From NCBI GenBank assembly GCA_023512375.1, contig JAILZS010000010.1, positions 1 through 63,115 on the forward strand: 63,115 nt of DNA. The letters are read 5' to 3'. A model generated the notes under the pieces. The model was not told where the DNA came from. It ran no database searches and saw only the letters and a program-made list of their open reading frames with translations. This DNA comes from Bacillota bacterium. Lineage in GTDB: Bacteria; Bacillota; Sulfobacillia; JAJZYS01; JAILZS01. The translations under genes and the position numbers were made by a program. Below are positions 7,781 through 16,375 of this stretch, in pieces; positions within the stretch are counted from its first letter, which is position 1, and each line of letters starts with the position of its first letter.

Positions 7781-8308
7781 ATGCGCCTCGACCTGGGCCC
7801 GCTGGAGCGGCTTCCCGCCGAGCGCGCGTTCGCGTTCGAGGAGACGTTCGAGCCGATGACCGTGGGCGGCGAGCCGGTGGCCTTCGAGGGCCCGGTCGAG
7901 GTGCGCGGCAAGGCCGAGCGCGTGCGCGGCGGCGTTCTCCTGTCAGGCGAGGTGCGGGCGCCGGTGCGCCTGAGGTGCGGCCGTTGCCTGGACCTCTTCC
8001 CAACCCTCCTAAGGCCGGAGCTGGACCTCATGCTGGCGCCGCCCGGCGTGGAGGGGGCGGAGGACAGCCTGCCGTACGCGGAGACGCTCGACCTCACGCC
8101 GGCGGTGGAGGAGGCGATCGTCCTCGAGCTGCCGGTGCGCCCCCTGTGCCGACCGGACTGTCCGGGACTGTGTCCGCGGTGCGGCGCGCGCCGGGACGCG
8201 GGGTGCAGCTGCCCGCCGGAGCCGGCCGGGGACGGCCGCTGGAGCGCCCTCGCCGACTGGCTGCGTTCCCATCCCGATCCGCCCGAGGACGGCGAGCCCC
8301 GGGCCTGA
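7781..8308 (+). CDS. yceD: YceD family protein (DUF177)
   Basis: This 175-residue member of the DUF177/YceD family is almost always encoded next to rpmF and is implicated in 23S rRNA/ribosome assembly. It carries CGRCLDLF in the centre and a C-terminal cysteine cluster CPGLCPRCGARRDAGCSC that looks like a zinc site. The ATG at 7781 follows GGGGTGA. It is the first gene behind the TTGACA/TACAAT promoter and lies 30 bases before rpmF. Confidence 0.92.
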   Translation: MRLDLGPLERLPAERAFAFEETFEPMTVGGEPVAFEGPVEVRGKAERVRGGVLLSGEVRAPVRLRCGRCLDLFPTLLRPELDLMLAPPGVEGAEDSLPYAETLDLTPAVEEAIVLELPVRPLCRPDCPGLCPRCGARRDAGCSCPPEPAGDGRWSALADWLRSHPDPPEDGEPRA

Positions 8309-8338
8309 CCCCACCCGACGAGGAAGGGACGTGCATCC

Positions 8339-8521
8339 GTGGCCGTACCCAAGCGCAAGCTCTCCAAGGCACGCACCGCCCGGCGCCGTGCCGCCAACTG
8401 GCGCCTCGAGGCGCCCACGCTGGTGCGCTGCGCGCGTTGCCGCAGCCTCAAGCTCCCCCACCACGTCTGCCCCACGTGCGGCACCTACCGGGGCCGCGAC
8501 ATCCTCCACCTCGAGGACTGA
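8339..8521 (+). CDS. rpmF: 50S ribosomal protein L32
   Basis: L32 is a 60-residue component of the large ribosomal subunit. It starts (GTG) MAVPKRKLSKARTARRRA and carries the zinc-ribbon form with cysteine pairs CARC and CPTC about 16 residues apart. The Shine-Dalgarno is GAGGAAGGG, with a rather long gap. It is co-transcribed with yceD and lies just upstream of fapR, a common arrangement that ties ribosome and lipid genes together. Confidence 0.96.
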   Translation: MAVPKRKLSKARTARRRAANWRLEAPTLVRCARCRSLKLPHHVCPTCGTYRGRDILHLED

Positions 8522-8581
8522 GAGACCGCCGGTCGCCCGCCCGGCAGGAAGGGCGTGCCGGCGGTCGAAGGTTGCTACGTC

Positions 8582-8598
8582 TTACGGGTAGGTGCTAG
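8582..8598. promoter_or_regulatory. Candidate FapR operator
   Basis: The 17 bases TTACGGGTAGGTGCTAG match the FapR box as I recall it (TTAGTATCAGGTACTAA on one strand) at 10 of 17 positions, keeping the outer TTA, the AGGT core and CTA. The site lies between rpmF and fapR and ends inside the fapR Shine-Dalgarno region, where autoregulation would be expected. A weak TTGCTA (8572) could serve as -35. This is inferred from sequence only. Confidence 0.5.
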
Positions 8599-8608
8599 GA
8601 GCAGGATC

Positions 8609-9232
8609 GTGACGTACGCGGGCAAGGGGCGATCCACGCGGGCGCGGTACGGAGCCGGCCTCGGGCGCCAGACGGCCACCGAGGCGCGGCGCCGGGCCCT
8701 CATCGGCGCGTTGGCGCAGGATCCCCTCGCCACCGACGCGGCCCTGGCGGCGCGGTTCGGCGTAAGCGTCCAGACCGTGCGCCTCGACCGCCTCGCCCTC
8801 GGCATCCCCGAGTTGCGCCAGCGTACGATGCAGGTGGCCGAGCGTGCCCTGGGCCGCGTACGGGCGCTGGCGGCGCGGGAGATGGTGGGGGAGCTCATCG
8901 ACCTCAGGTTGGGCGTGGACGGCATCTCCCGCCTCACCACCAGCGGCGACATGGCCTTCGCCCGCAGCGGCGTCATCCGGGGCCAGTTCCTGTACGCCCA
9001 GGCGGAGTCGCTCGCCTTGGCGCTCATCGACGCGGACGAGGTGCTGACGGGCACCGCCCGCCTCAAGTTTCGGCGTCCGGTGCGGGTGGGGGAGGTGCTG
9101 GTGGCTCGCGGCAGCGTGCTGAGGCCGAGGGCGTACCAGAAGTTCGTCGTCGAGGTGCGCACGCGCGTGGACGATGAAGAGGTGTTCCGGGGCAAGTTCC
9201 TGGTCGCCGTGGTGGGGGGAGAGTCGGCGTGA
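8609..9232 (+). CDS. fapR: Transcription factor FapR, fatty-acid and phospholipid synthesis repressor
   Basis: FapR represses fab and pls genes and is released by malonyl-CoA. The 207-residue product has an N-terminal DeoR-like helix-turn-helix (residues about 20-65, DAALAARFGVSVQTVRLDRLALGIPELRQR) and a C-terminal hot-dog ligand domain (about 90-200, VIRGQFLYAQAESLALALIDADEVLTGTA). The GTG at 8609 is preceded by AGGAG with a 7-base gap; the open frame begins earlier, at 8555, but lacks support. It overlaps plsX by 4 bases (GTGA) and heads the operon it should control. Confidence 0.93.
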   Translation: MTYAGKGRSTRARYGAGLGRQTATEARRRALIGALAQDPLATDAALAARFGVSVQTVRLDRLALGIPELRQRTMQVAERALGRVRALAAREMVGELIDLRLGVDGISRLTTSGDMAFARSGVIRGQFLYAQAESLALALIDADEVLTGTARLKFRRPVRVGEVLVARGSVLRPRAYQKFVVEVRTRVDDEEVFRGKFLVAVVGGESA

Positions 9233-10245
9233 GGGTTCTCCTGGACGCGATGGGCGGCGACCACGCCCCGGCCGCGCCGGTGGAGGCGGCGGTGCGGGCG
9301 ATGGAGGCGTTCCCCGACCTGGAGGTCACGCTCGTGGGCGAGGGGGAGGCGATTGCCCGCCATCTCGCCCGCGTCGGCGGCCGGGGCCGGCGTCCGGAGG
9401 TGGTGGAGGCGCGGGGCGCCATCGCCCCCGACGAGTCGCCCGTGGAGGCGCTGCGGGAGAAGCCCGACGCCTCGCTGCCTTTGTCGGTGCGCATGTTGCG
9501 CGACGGCCACGCCGATGCGCTCGTGTCCGCCGGCAGCACCGGGGCGATGATGGCCGCGGCCGCCCTGCACATCGGCCTCCTGCCGGGCGTGTCGCGCCCC
9601 GCCCTGGGCGCCCCTCTGCCCATGCCCGGCGGCGGCCAGGTCCTGCTCATGGACGTGGGGGCGCACATGGACGCGCGGCCCGAGGTGCTGGTCCAATACG
9701 CCGTCATGGGGAGCCTCTACCTGGAACGGGTGCGGGGCGTCGTGCGCCCCCGCGTGGGGCTGCTCAACGTGGGCACCGAACCGGGCAAGGGCAACCGCCT
9801 GGTGCGGGCCGCCCACAAGCTCATCGCCGCCGCGGGCCTGAACTTCGTGGGCAACGTGGAGGCGCGTGACATCTACAGCGGCGCCGCGGACCTGCTCGTG
9901 TGCGACGGCTTCGCCGGCAACCTCCTGCTCAAGGGGTTGGAAGGCCTGGGCCTGACCATCCGGGACAGCCTGAAGCGGGAACTGGGTCGCGACCTACGCG
10001 GGCGGCTCGGCGCCCTGCTCGTCTACCCCGCCCTGCGCCGCCTCAGCCGCACCCTGGATTACAACGCCACCGGCGGCGTCCCCCTATTCGGGCCGTCCAA
10101 GGTGATCGTCAAGTGCCACGGCGCCTCGCGCGCCACGGCGCTGACCAACGGCCTGGGCGTGGCGGTCGACGCCGTGCGGTCGGGGATGATGGCGCGTATG
10201 GCGGAGGCCCTGGCCGGCGCGCACGCCCGCCTGGGGGAGGCCTAG
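9229..10245 (+). CDS. plsX: Phosphate acyltransferase PlsX
   Basis: PlsX converts acyl-ACP to acyl-phosphate, the donor for PlsY in phosphatidic acid synthesis; it acts at the inner face of the membrane. The 338-residue product begins MRVLLDAMGGDHAP, the family signature, and contains SAGSTGAMMAAA, NVGTEPGKGN and LLVCDGFAGNLLLKGLEG. The GTG start is in a 4-base overlap with the fapR stop. Length and order (fapR-plsX-fabD) are standard. Confidence 0.97.
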   Translation: MRVLLDAMGGDHAPAAPVEAAVRAMEAFPDLEVTLVGEGEAIARHLARVGGRGRRPEVVEARGAIAPDESPVEALREKPDASLPLSVRMLRDGHADALVSAGSTGAMMAAAALHIGLLPGVSRPALGAPLPMPGGGQVLLMDVGAHMDARPEVLVQYAVMGSLYLERVRGVVRPRVGLLNVGTEPGKGNRLVRAAHKLIAAAGLNFVGNVEARDIYSGAADLLVCDGFAGNLLLKGLEGLGLTIRDSLKRELGRDLRGRLGALLVYPALRRLSRTLDYNATGGVPLFGPSKVIVKCHGASRATALTNGLGVAVDAVRSGMMARMAEALAGAHARLGEA

Positions 10246-10247
10246 GC

Positions 10248-11168
10248 GTGGCGGCGGTCGGCCTCATGTTCGCCGGTCAGGGAGCCCAGGCCGTGGGCAT
10301 GGGCAAGGCGCTGTACGACGCCTACGCCGTGGCGCGGGAGACGTTTCGCACGGCGGAGGAAGCGACGGGTCTGCCGTTGCGCGAGCTGTGCTTCGACGGG
10401 CCGGCGGAGCGGCTGGGGGCGACCGAGGTGACGCAGCCGGCGCTTCTCACCGTGGACGTGGCGGCCTGGCGGTCGCTCGTGCACGAGCTGGGCGCTCCCC
10501 CCGTGGCCGCCGCGGCCGGCCTGTCGCTGGGCGAATACGCCGCCCTGGTGGCGGCGGAGGCGGTGGACTTCGCCGTGGCCGTGCGCCTCGTGCGCGAGCG
10601 CGGCCGCCTCATGCAGGAGGCGGTGCCGCAGGGGGAGGGCGGCATGCTCGCCCTCATCGGCCTCGGGCGTGCGGCGGTGGAAGACCTGTGCCGGCAGGCG
10701 GGCGACGAGGTGGCCCCGGCCAACTACAATTGCCCGGGCCAGGTCGTGGTGTCGGGGAGACTGGCGGCGCTCGAGCGGGTGCGCGCCGCGGCCCTCGCCG
10801 CCGGCGCGCGCCGGGCCGTCTTCCTCGACGTGAGCGCGCCCTTCCACATGGCGCTACTGGCGCCGGCGCGCAAGGCCCTCCTGCCCTTGCTGGAGGCGGT
10901 GGATTGGCGGCCGCCCGCCTTCCCCGTGGTCGCCAACCTGACGGCCCGCGCTTACGCCGGGCCTGCGGAGATCCCCTCGGTCCTCGCCCGCCAGGTGGAC
11001 CACGCCGTCGACTGGGAGGGGTGCGTGGCCGCCATGCGCGGCCTGGGGGCGGAGGAGTTCCTGGAGCTGGGCCCCGGCCGGGCCCTGTCCGGGTTCGTGC
11101 GCCGCATCGTCCCCGGGGCCAGCGTGCGCTCCGTGGCCGAGCCGGACGACATCGTGGTGCGTTCTTGA
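10248..11168 (+). CDS. fabD: Malonyl-CoA:ACP transacylase
   Basis: FabD loads malonate from CoA onto ACP for fatty-acid elongation. The 306-residue product opens with GLMFAGQGAQAVGMGKALYD and has the active-site box GLSLGEYAAL (Ser-93); Leu in place of the commoner His in GHSLG is also known in other Bacillota. The catalytic His is in VSAPFHMALL. The GTG at 10248 lies 2 bases after plsX, behind GGGGGAGG. Confidence 0.96.
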   Translation: MAAVGLMFAGQGAQAVGMGKALYDAYAVARETFRTAEEATGLPLRELCFDGPAERLGATEVTQPALLTVDVAAWRSLVHELGAPPVAAAAGLSLGEYAALVAAEAVDFAVAVRLVRERGRLMQEAVPQGEGGMLALIGLGRAAVEDLCRQAGDEVAPANYNCPGQVVVSGRLAALERVRAAALAAGARRAVFLDVSAPFHMALLAPARKALLPLLEAVDWRPPAFPVVANLTARAYAGPAEIPSVLARQVDHAVDWEGCVAAMRGLGAEEFLELGPGRALSGFVRRIVPGASVRSVAEPDDIVVRS

Positions 11169-11191
11169 TGGCCATGGGGGGGTCTGGTAGC

Positions 11192-11935
11192 ATGGTCCTC
11201 GCCCAGCGGACAGCCTTCGTCACCGGCGCCAGCCGGGGTATCGGGCGTGCGATCGCCGTTGCCCTGGCGGGCGCCGGCGCGCGTGTGGCGGTGAACTACC
11301 GCAGCGACCGGGCCGGCGCCGAGGCGACGGCGGCGGCCGTGGCCGAGGCCGGCGGCGAGGCGCTAGTGGTGGAGGGCGACGTCGCCGACGCGCAGGCGGT
11401 GCGCGCCATGGTCGAGGCGGTGGGCGCACGCCTGGGCGAGGTGGACATCCTGGTGAACAACGCGGGCAACACCCGGGACGGGCTCCTCCTGCGCATGTCG
11501 GAGGAGGACTGGGACGCCGTGGTGGACACCCACCTGAAGGGGGCGTACCTCCTCAGCCGGGCGGTCCTGCGCGGCATGGTGCGGCGGCGTTGGGGGCGGA
11601 TCGTCAACGTTGCCTCCGTCGCCGCCCTCGTGGGCAACCCTGGCCAGACCAACTACGGTGCCGCCAAGGCGGGGCTCATCGGCTTCACCCGCGCGCTGGC
11701 GAAGGAGGTGGCGAGCCGACAGGTGACGGTGAACGCCGTCGCCCCGGGGCTGATCGCCACCGCCATGTCCGATGCCATCGCGCCGGCGGCGCGCCAGGCG
11801 CTGGAGGAGCGCATCCCGCTCGGGCGGGTGGGCTCGCCGGAGGACGTGGCGGCGGCCGTCCTGTACCTGGCGTCTCCCCAGGCGGGCTACGTCACGGGAC
11901 ACGTCCTAGTGGTCGACGGCGGCCTGAGCGCCTGA
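11192..11935 (+). CDS. fabG: 3-oxoacyl-ACP reductase FabG
   Basis: FabG is an NADPH-dependent short-chain dehydrogenase that reduces beta-ketoacyl-ACP. It has the nucleotide motif TGASRGIG, NNAG, and the catalytic Ser (VNVASVAALVG) and Y-x-x-x-K (YGAAKAG). The ATG at 11192 gives MVLAQRTAFVTGASRG, the usual distance to the glycine motif (247 residues). An in-frame ATG at 11168 that overlaps the fabD stop (TGATG) would add eight residues and allow coupling. Confidence 0.95.
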   Translation: MVLAQRTAFVTGASRGIGRAIAVALAGAGARVAVNYRSDRAGAEATAAAVAEAGGEALVVEGDVADAQAVRAMVEAVGARLGEVDILVNNAGNTRDGLLLRMSEEDWDAVVDTHLKGAYLLSRAVLRGMVRRRWGRIVNVASVAALVGNPGQTNYGAAKAGLIGFTRALAKEVASRQVTVNAVAPGLIATAMSDAIAPAARQALEERIPLGRVGSPEDVAAAVLYLASPQAGYVTGHVLVVDGGLSA

Positions 11936-11968
11936 GGCGGGCGAGGCCGGCGAGAGGGGGTGAAGCGT

Positions 11969-12217
11969 GTGGCGGACCAAGAGGTGTTCGAGAAGGTGCG
12001 GGGGATCATCGCCGAGCAGCTCGGCGTCGACCCGAACGAGGTGAAAGAGGACTCCTCGTTCGTCGACGACCTGGGCGCGGACTCCCTGGACATCGTCGAG
12101 CTGGTGATGGCCTTCGAGGAGGCCTTCGACCTCGACATCCCGGACGAGGACGCGGAGAAGATCTCCAAGGTGAAGGACGCCGTGAACTACATTCGCGAGC
12201 GGACCCAACAGGGGTAG
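11969..12217 (+). CDS. acpP: Acyl carrier protein
   Basis: ACP is the acidic carrier of growing acyl chains. The 82-residue product has the phosphopantetheine attachment motif GADSLDIVE (Ser-39). The GTG at 11969 lies 5-6 bases after AGGGGGTGA; a GTG three codons upstream (11960) overlaps that Shine-Dalgarno and is less likely. It sits between fabG and fabF as in many Gram-positive operons. Confidence 0.96.
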   Translation: MADQEVFEKVRGIIAEQLGVDPNEVKEDSSFVDDLGADSLDIVELVMAFEEAFDLDIPDEDAEKISKVKDAVNYIRERTQQG

Positions 12218-12316
12218 GCCGCGCCCCCGCCGTCGGCCCGCACCGGCATGCCGGGGGCGGGCCTGTGGCGTGGCGCGCGTCGTGACGCCGGTCGCGGTGG
12301 AAGGGGGGACCCGCGC

Positions 12317-13552
12317 GTGCGGCGGGTGTTCATCACCGGGGTGGGCGCCGTCACCCCGCTTGGGCTCACGGCCAGAGCCACCTGGGTGGCGGCCCTGGCG
12401 GGGAAGAGCGGCGTGCGCCCCCTGACGAGGTTCGACCCGAGCGCCTTCCAGACCCGGTTCGGGGCCGAGATCGACGGTTTCGACCCGCTCGTGGCCCTGG
12501 AGCGCAAAGAGGCCCGGCACCTGGACCGCTTCGCCCAGATCGCCGCCGTGGCGGCGGCGGAGGCGGTGGCCGACGCCGGGCTGGACTTCGAGCGGTTGGA
12601 CCGCGACCGCGTGGGGGTGGCGACGGCCACCGGCATCGGCGGCATCGAGACCCTGCTGAGGGAGAACGACGTCCTGCGGGAGCGCGGCCCGGGGCGCGTC
12701 AGCCCGCACCTCATCCCCATGATGATGGCCAACGCCGCCAGCGGCTATCTGGCGGTGCGCTACGGTGTGCGAGGACCCAACCTGACCACCGTGACCGCGT
12801 GCACCTCGAGCGCGCACGCCATCGGCGAGGCGCTGCAGAAGGTGCGCTCGGGGGAGGCGGACGTCATGCTGGCGGGCGGCAGCGAGGCGGTCCTCGTCCC
12901 CTTCGCCTACGCGGGGTTCGAGGCCATGCGCGCCCTCTCCCGCCGCAACGACGACCCGGCTGGCGCCTGCCGGCCCTTCGACCGCGGGCGGGACGGTCTG
13001 GTGATGGGGGAAGGGGGGGCCATGGTCGTGCTCGAGAGCGACGAGCACGCCCGGCGGCGCGGCGCCCGGCCGTACGCCGAGCTGGCCGGGTACGGCACGA
13101 GCGCCGACGCCCACCACATGGTGGAGCCCGATCCGGGGGGAAGCGGCGCCGCCCTGGCCATGCGCCGCTGCCTCGACGACGCGGCGGCACCCGTGGACAG
13201 CGTGGGCTACGTGAACGCCCATGCCACCGCCACCGTGAAGGGCGACATCGCCGAGACCCTGGCCATCCGGGCCACGTTCGGGGCCCACGCCGACCGCCTG
13301 TGGGTCTCGTCGACCAAGTCGATGCACGGCCACCTTCTGGGGGGGGCGGGGGCGGTCGAGCTGGTGCTCACGGTCCTCGCCGTGCGGGAGGGGGCGGTGC
13401 CGCCCACCATCAACCTCACCGACCCGGATCCGGAGTGCGATCTCGACTACGTGCCCAACGCCGCCCGCGAGCGCCAGCTCCAGGCGGCCATGTCGAACTC
13501 CTTCGCCTTCGGCGGCCACAACGCCAGCCTTCTCGTGCGGGCGGTGGGGTGA
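12317..13552 (+). CDS. fabF: Beta-ketoacyl-ACP synthase II
   Basis: FabF condenses malonyl-ACP with acyl-ACP to elongate fatty acids. The thiolase-fold product (411 residues) has the nucleophile in TACTSSAHAIGEA (Cys-162), one His in NAHATATVKGD and the second in SSTKSMHGHLLGGAG. NAHATAT is a slight variant of the usual NAHGTST. The GTG at 12317 follows AAGGGGGG and gives VRRVFITGVGAVTP; the open frame runs 23 codons further upstream without homology. The stop overlaps rnc (GTGA). Confidence 0.96.
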   Translation: MRRVFITGVGAVTPLGLTARATWVAALAGKSGVRPLTRFDPSAFQTRFGAEIDGFDPLVALERKEARHLDRFAQIAAVAAAEAVADAGLDFERLDRDRVGVATATGIGGIETLLRENDVLRERGPGRVSPHLIPMMMANAASGYLAVRYGVRGPNLTTVTACTSSAHAIGEALQKVRSGEADVMLAGGSEAVLVPFAYAGFEAMRALSRRNDDPAGACRPFDRGRDGLVMGEGGAMVVLESDEHARRRGARPYAELAGYGTSADAHHMVEPDPGGSGAALAMRRCLDDAAAPVDSVGYVNAHATATVKGDIAETLAIRATFGAHADRLWVSSTKSMHGHLLGGAGAVELVLTVLAVREGAVPPTINLTDPDPECDLDYVPNAARERQLQAAMSNSFAFGGHNASLLVRAVG

Positions 13553-14253
13553 CGGCGGTGACGGGGGGGGAGATCGCCGCTCGGGTGCGGGGGGGAGGCC
13601 TGTTCCTGACGGCCGTCACCCACCCCTCCTACGCCCACGAGCGTGGCGCGCCCGACAACCAGCGCCTGGAGTTCCTGGGGGACGCGGTGCTCCAGCTCGT
13701 CGTGAGCGACCTCCTGTTCCGCCGTTTCCCCGCCCTCGAAGAAGCCGAGCTCACGCGCTTCCGCGCCGCCCTGGTGCGCCAGGAGGCGCTGGCGCGGCGC
13801 GGGCGCGCCCTCGGGCTGGGGCGCCTTCTACGCCTGGGTCAGGGCGAGCAGGCCCAGTCCCTGCGCGACCAGGACTCCACCCTGTGCGACACGTTCGAGG
13901 CGGTGGTGGCGGCCCTCTACCTGGAGGACGGGCTGGAGGCGGCGCGCGCCTTCATCGCCGCCGAGATGGAGGCGGAGATGGCCGAGCTGGGCGAGGCGCC
14001 CTGGCGCGCCGACCCGAAGAGCGTCCTCCTGTACGCCCTGCAGGCGGCGGGGCGCCACCCCGCCTACCGGGTGGTAGGGCGGGAGGGGCCCGACCACCGC
14101 CCCATGTTCGAGGTCGCCGTGTACGATGGGGAGCGGGAGCTGGGGCGCGGCCGCGGGGCGTCGAAGCGGGCGGCGGAGGAGGCGGCGGCCCACGCCGCGT
14201 TGGAGGCCGACCCGGCCCTCGCCGCCCGGGGGGCCAAGGTGGAGCGGAGCTAA
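13549..14253 (+). CDS. rnc: Ribonuclease III
   Basis: RNase III cuts double-stranded RNA, including rRNA precursors. The 234-residue product has the signature NQRLEFLGDAVLQLVVSDLL, the second metal-binding region DTFEAVVAALYLEDG and a C-terminal double-stranded RNA-binding domain from about residue 155 (DPKSVLLYALQAAGRHP...GASKRAAEEAAAHAAL). The start is either the GTG at 13549, overlapping the fabF stop, or the GTG at 13558, which has a better-spaced GGGGTGA. It closes the fatty-acid operon. Confidence 0.95.
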   Translation: MTAVTGGEIAARVRGGGLFLTAVTHPSYAHERGAPDNQRLEFLGDAVLQLVVSDLLFRRFPALEEAELTRFRAALVRQEALARRGRALGLGRLLRLGQGEQAQSLRDQDSTLCDTFEAVVAALYLEDGLEAARAFIAAEMEAEMAELGEAPWRADPKSVLLYALQAAGRHPAYRVVGREGPDHRPMFEVAVYDGERELGRGRGASKRAAEEAAAHAALEADPALAARGAKVERS

Positions 14254-14274
14254 GGCGACGGTCGGCTCGGAGGG

Positions 14275-15708
14275 ATGGCCATGGTGGAGAACGAACGGCG
14301 GATCGCCGTGCCCGTTCTCGGCGACCTGCCGTGGCCCACGTTTCGCCGCCTCACGGTGGCGACGCCGCTCGCATTCATCGTCCTGGCGGGCGTCGTCCTG
14401 CTCGGCGTGCGGCCCCCGGACGTGGCGATCGGGGGCATGTTGGCCGTCATCGTCGCCGCCCTGGTGGGGTCGGTGGCGTTCTCCCTCATGCTCCTGGGGG
14501 CGATCGACCGGGCGTATACGCGCCTCGAGGCGGCCCTTTCCGACCTGGCGGCGGGCAACCGGGAGCTGGAGGCGCTGCGCAGCGCCAGCCTGGCCATGAC
14601 CCAGGACCTCGACCTGCGTGTCGTCCTGCGCAAGGTGGCGGACCTGAGCCGCGAGGTGGTAGGCGCGCGCTACGCCGCCCTGCGCGTCCTCGACCCGCCG
14701 GATCGCGACTGGGCGTTCGTCGCCTCCGGCGTGCCGCCGGAGGTGGTCGCCCGCCTCGGCCACCCCCCGAGCGGCGGCGGCCTCTTGGGCTTCGCGGCCC
14801 GCGCCGGGCACACCGTGCGCCTCGCCGATCTCACCCGCCACCCCAGCTTCTCGGGCTTCCCACCCGGGCATCCGATGATGCGCACCTTCCTCAGCACACC
14901 GGTCGTGTACCGCGACGACGTCCTGGCCCATCTCTACCTGACGGAGAAGATCGGCGGGGGCGAGTTCACGGAGGCGGACGGGCGCGCCATCGAGCGATTC
15001 GCCATGCAGGCCGCATCGGCCATCGCCAACGCGCGACTCCTGCGGGAGGTGGCCCGGTTGAGCGCGGTGGAGGAGCGCGAGCGCATCGGGCGCGAGTTGC
15101 ATGACGGCACGATCCAGAGCCTGTACGGCCTCAGCCTCCACCTGCAGGCGGCGATGCTGGGCGACGGCGGCGAAGGTGGGGCGAGGGCGGCCATCGCCGA
15201 GGCGCAGGGACGTCTGCACGACATCATGGCCGAGATCCGCCATCAGGTGTTCGGCGCCGAGTCGCCCGGGCACGGCGCCCCCCAGGACCTGGGCGAGGCG
15301 CTGAGGCGGTTGGTGGCCGAGCATGCGGGCGCCCAGCATCCGCGCGTCGAGGGCAGAATCCGCCTGCGGGGCGACGGGGGGCTGGAGGGGGAGGCGGTGC
15401 ACAACCTCCTCATGTCCGTGCGGGAGGCGGTGGCCAACGCCATCCGGCACAGCGGCGGCACGCGCGTACGCGTCGAGGCGGAGAGGCGGGACGGGGGCGT
15501 GTGGGTGCGGGTCGCCGACGACGGCGCCGGCATCCCGGGGACGGCGCGCGAGGGCCGTCCGGGGCACGGCCTGGACAACATGCGCCGGCGCATGGAGGCG
15601 TCGGGCGGCAGGATGGAGTTGGAGACCGGCGAAGGTACGGGGACGCGGGTCACGTTTTGGCTGCCGGAGGCGAACCGTGCGCCCGGCGGCGAGGGGGAGG
15701 GGCCGTGA
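14275..15708 (+). CDS. Sensor histidine kinase, NarL/DegS type with GAF domain
   Basis: This is a 477-residue membrane sensor kinase. Two transmembrane helices lie at about residues 28-75, with almost no extracytoplasmic loop. A GAF domain follows at about 100-255 (LREVVGARYAALRVLD...FTEADGRAIERFAMQAASAIANARLL). Then comes the HisKA_3 dimerisation box ERIGRELHDGTIQSLYG (phospho-acceptor His-276) and an ATPase domain with VREAVANAIRHSG and DDGAGIPG...GHGLDNMRRR. Intracellular or membrane-associated signals are likely because the loop is so short. The stop overlaps its response regulator (GTGA), so the two form a pair. Confidence 0.92.
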   Translation: MAMVENERRIAVPVLGDLPWPTFRRLTVATPLAFIVLAGVVLLGVRPPDVAIGGMLAVIVAALVGSVAFSLMLLGAIDRAYTRLEAALSDLAAGNRELEALRSASLAMTQDLDLRVVLRKVADLSREVVGARYAALRVLDPPDRDWAFVASGVPPEVVARLGHPPSGGGLLGFAARAGHTVRLADLTRHPSFSGFPPGHPMMRTFLSTPVVYRDDVLAHLYLTEKIGGGEFTEADGRAIERFAMQAASAIANARLLREVARLSAVEERERIGRELHDGTIQSLYGLSLHLQAAMLGDGGEGGARAAIAEAQGRLHDIMAEIRHQVFGAESPGHGAPQDLGEALRRLVAEHAGAQHPRVEGRIRLRGDGGLEGEAVHNLLMSVREAVANAIRHSGGTRVRVEAERRDGGVWVRVADDGAGIPGTAREGRPGHGLDNMRRRMEASGGRMELETGEGTGTRVTFWLPEANRAPGGEGEGP

Positions 15709-16370
15709 GCGAGGCGGGGACCGAGACGATCCGGGTGGCGGTGGTCGACGACCATGCCGTGGTGCGGGCGGGGATCGCCGCCCTGCTCGCCCGCTTTCCC
15801 GAGTTCCGCATGGTGGGCGAGGCCGCCACGGCGCACGAGGGCGTCGCCCTGGCCCTCCGCCTCGCGCCCGACGTGGTCGTCATGGACGTGCGGCTTCCCG
15901 ACGGGTCGGGGGTCGAGGCCTGCCGGGAGATCCGGGCCGAGCGCCCCGAGTGCCGCGTGGTCATGCTCACCTCGTACCCGGACGAGGAGGCGGTGGTGGC
16001 CTCGATCATGGCGGGGGCGGCCGGCTACCTCCTCAAAGACGCGCAGCCGGACACCCTGGTGGCGGCGTTGCGCACCGTGCACCGGGGGGGATCGCTCCTC
16101 GACCCCCAGGTGGCCTCGTCGGTGCTGGGGCGCCTGCGCGGCACCGCGCCTGCCGACCCCTGGCTCTCCCTCACGCCGCAGGAGCGCGAGGTGCTCGAGC
16201 GCATCACCCAGGGCGAGACCAACCGCCAGATCGGCCTCGGCATGCACCTGAGCGAGAAGACGATCAAGCACTACGTGTCGAGCATCCTCGACAAGATCGG
16301 CGTGGACAACCGGGCGGCGGCAGCGGCGTGGCTGGTGCGGCGCAAGTTCGGCCTGCGCGAGGGGGGCTAG
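15705..16370 (+). CDS. Response regulator, NarL/LuxR family
   Basis: This 221-residue two-domain regulator has a receiver domain with VVDDH at the acidic pocket and phospho-acceptor VVMDVRLPDGSG (Asp-61), the switch residues MLTS and LLKDA, and a C-terminal LuxR helix-turn-helix (LTPQEREVLERITQGETNRQIGL..SEKTIKHYVSSIL). The GTG overlaps the kinase stop by 4 bases. The targets are unknown; none of the neighbours is an obvious regulon member. Confidence 0.93.
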   Translation: MSEAGTETIRVAVVDDHAVVRAGIAALLARFPEFRMVGEAATAHEGVALALRLAPDVVVMDVRLPDGSGVEACREIRAERPECRVVMLTSYPDEEAVVASIMAGAAGYLLKDAQPDTLVAALRTVHRGGSLLDPQVASSVLGRLRGTAPADPWLSLTPQEREVLERITQGETNRQIGLGMHLSEKTIKHYVSSILDKIGVDNRAAAAAWLVRRKFGLREGG

Positions 16371-16375
16371 GCCGG

